Of a stretch of 7,286 nucleotides of DNA, positions 6,867 to 7,286 are shown piece by piece. The notes under the pieces were generated by a model. The model was given only the letters and a program-made list of their open reading frames with translations, was not told the DNA's origin and made no database searches. How positions within the stretch are numbered: position 1 is the first letter of the stretch; each line of letters starts with the position of its first letter. Both the position numbers and the translations under genes were made by a program. Source of the DNA: Bacteroidales bacterium (lineage in GTDB: Bacteria; Bacteroidota; Bacteroidia; Bacteroidales; UBA932); assembly GCA_017615135.1 (NCBI GenBank), contig JAGAAU010000183.1, forward strand, positions 1 to 7,286. Direction: 5' to 3'.

Positions 6867-7286
6867 GTGATCAGCGAGGAACAAGCCAGGCAGGACATCA
6901 GGGAACTGCTGGAGTACATCGGGGAAGACCCGGACCGGGAAGGTCTCCGGGAAACCCCCGACCGCATTCTCCGCATGTTCAAGGAAATGTTCCGGGGTTA
7001 CGACGAGTCTGAAAAGCCCGTCATAACCACCTTCCGCAATGGGACGGACGGTATAGTCTACGACAATATGGTGGTAGATACCGGCACGTTCTATTCTGTC
7101 TGCGAGCACCATTTCCGCACCTTTTTCGGGGAATACTGGTTTGCATACGTCCCTCATAAGAAGGGCAAGATTCTCGGACTCTCCAAAATCGGCAGGGCGG
7201 TGGATTACTGCGCCGCAAGGGCTCAGGTGCAGGAGAGGCTGGTTCACGATGTGGTGCGTATGCTCTCAGAGGCCCTGGACGATGAA
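6867..7286 (+). CDS. folE: GTP cyclohydrolase I, N-terminal part (cut by right edge)
   Basis: The enzyme converts GTP to 7,8-dihydroneopterin triphosphate, the entry to folate and pterin synthesis and also to queuosine. The window holds 140 codons and no stop. Features seen are GEDPDREGLRETPDRI at 19-34, the zinc-binding CEHH at 79-82 (C79 and H82 as ligands), ILGLSKIGR at 102-110 and QVQERL at 120-125. The third zinc ligand, a cysteine further on, lies beyond the edge. The start is taken as GTG at 6867, 13 bases after the rny stop, because no in-frame ATG occurs before residue 37, which is already inside the conserved domain. The block after CEHH reads FRTFFGEYWFAYVP, lacking the common PF of LLPFxG, so it is a somewhat divergent member. 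The frame is open to the last base. Confidence 0.9.
   Translation, partial: MISEEQARQDIRELLEYIGEDPDREGLRETPDRILRMFKEMFRGYDESEKPVITTFRNGTDGIVYDNMVVDTGTFYSVCEHHFRTFFGEYWFAYVPHKKGKILGLSKIGRAVDYCAARAQVQERLVHDVVRMLSEALDDE

Noticed and set aside
6056..6982. 308-codon minus-strand frame opposite rny and folE
   Set aside because: It is a shadow of the RNase Y KH and HD domains and of the folE start.

Overview
The window looks like a core chromosomal segment of a Bacteroidota bacterium, most likely of the order Bacteroidales. Three things suggest this: promoters of the Bacteroidetes type (TTTG or TTG, 19 bases, then TAnnTTTG), start codons without clear Shine-Dalgarno sequences, and the gene order zapB-like / zapA / 6S-type RNA / rny. 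No genus can be named from the sequence. I see no mobile element, CRISPR array, tRNA or rRNA, and base composition is fairly even across the genes.

The left 60% is a tightly packed leftward gene chain. From right to left it reads: a queuosine-precursor transporter of the YhhQ family (3719-4396), the preQ0 reductase queF (3261-3722), a secreted TPR-repeat protein (1273-3264), a YycJ/WalJ-like metallo-beta-lactamase-fold hydrolase (483-1286), and the first 151 codons of an MsbA-like ABC exporter that runs off the left edge. The first three genes are joined by 4-base ATGA overlaps, and the TPR and hydrolase genes overlap by 14 bases. The exporter follows after 27 bases and has its own near-perfect promoter, which would give a transcript with almost no leader.

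A divergent intergenic region (4397-4524) carries back-to-back promoter elements. The leader of the transporter gene contains a GC-rich hairpin and a possible small H-type pseudoknot with an A-rich tail, which resembles the layout of a preQ1-I riboswitch.

To the right, on the plus strand, lie a short coiled-coil protein (ZapB-like), zapA, and a 226-base intergenic stretch. That stretch holds a structured RNA with a closed terminal stem, read as 6S RNA, followed by a strong intrinsic terminator. Then come rny (ribonuclease Y) and the first 140 codons of folE (GTP cyclohydrolase I), cut by the right edge. ZapA and the small coiled coil point to Z-ring assembly, 6S RNA and RNase Y to control of RNA synthesis and decay. 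The transporter, QueF and FolE all touch the 7-deazaguanine (queuosine) pathway, although FolE also feeds folate or pterin synthesis.
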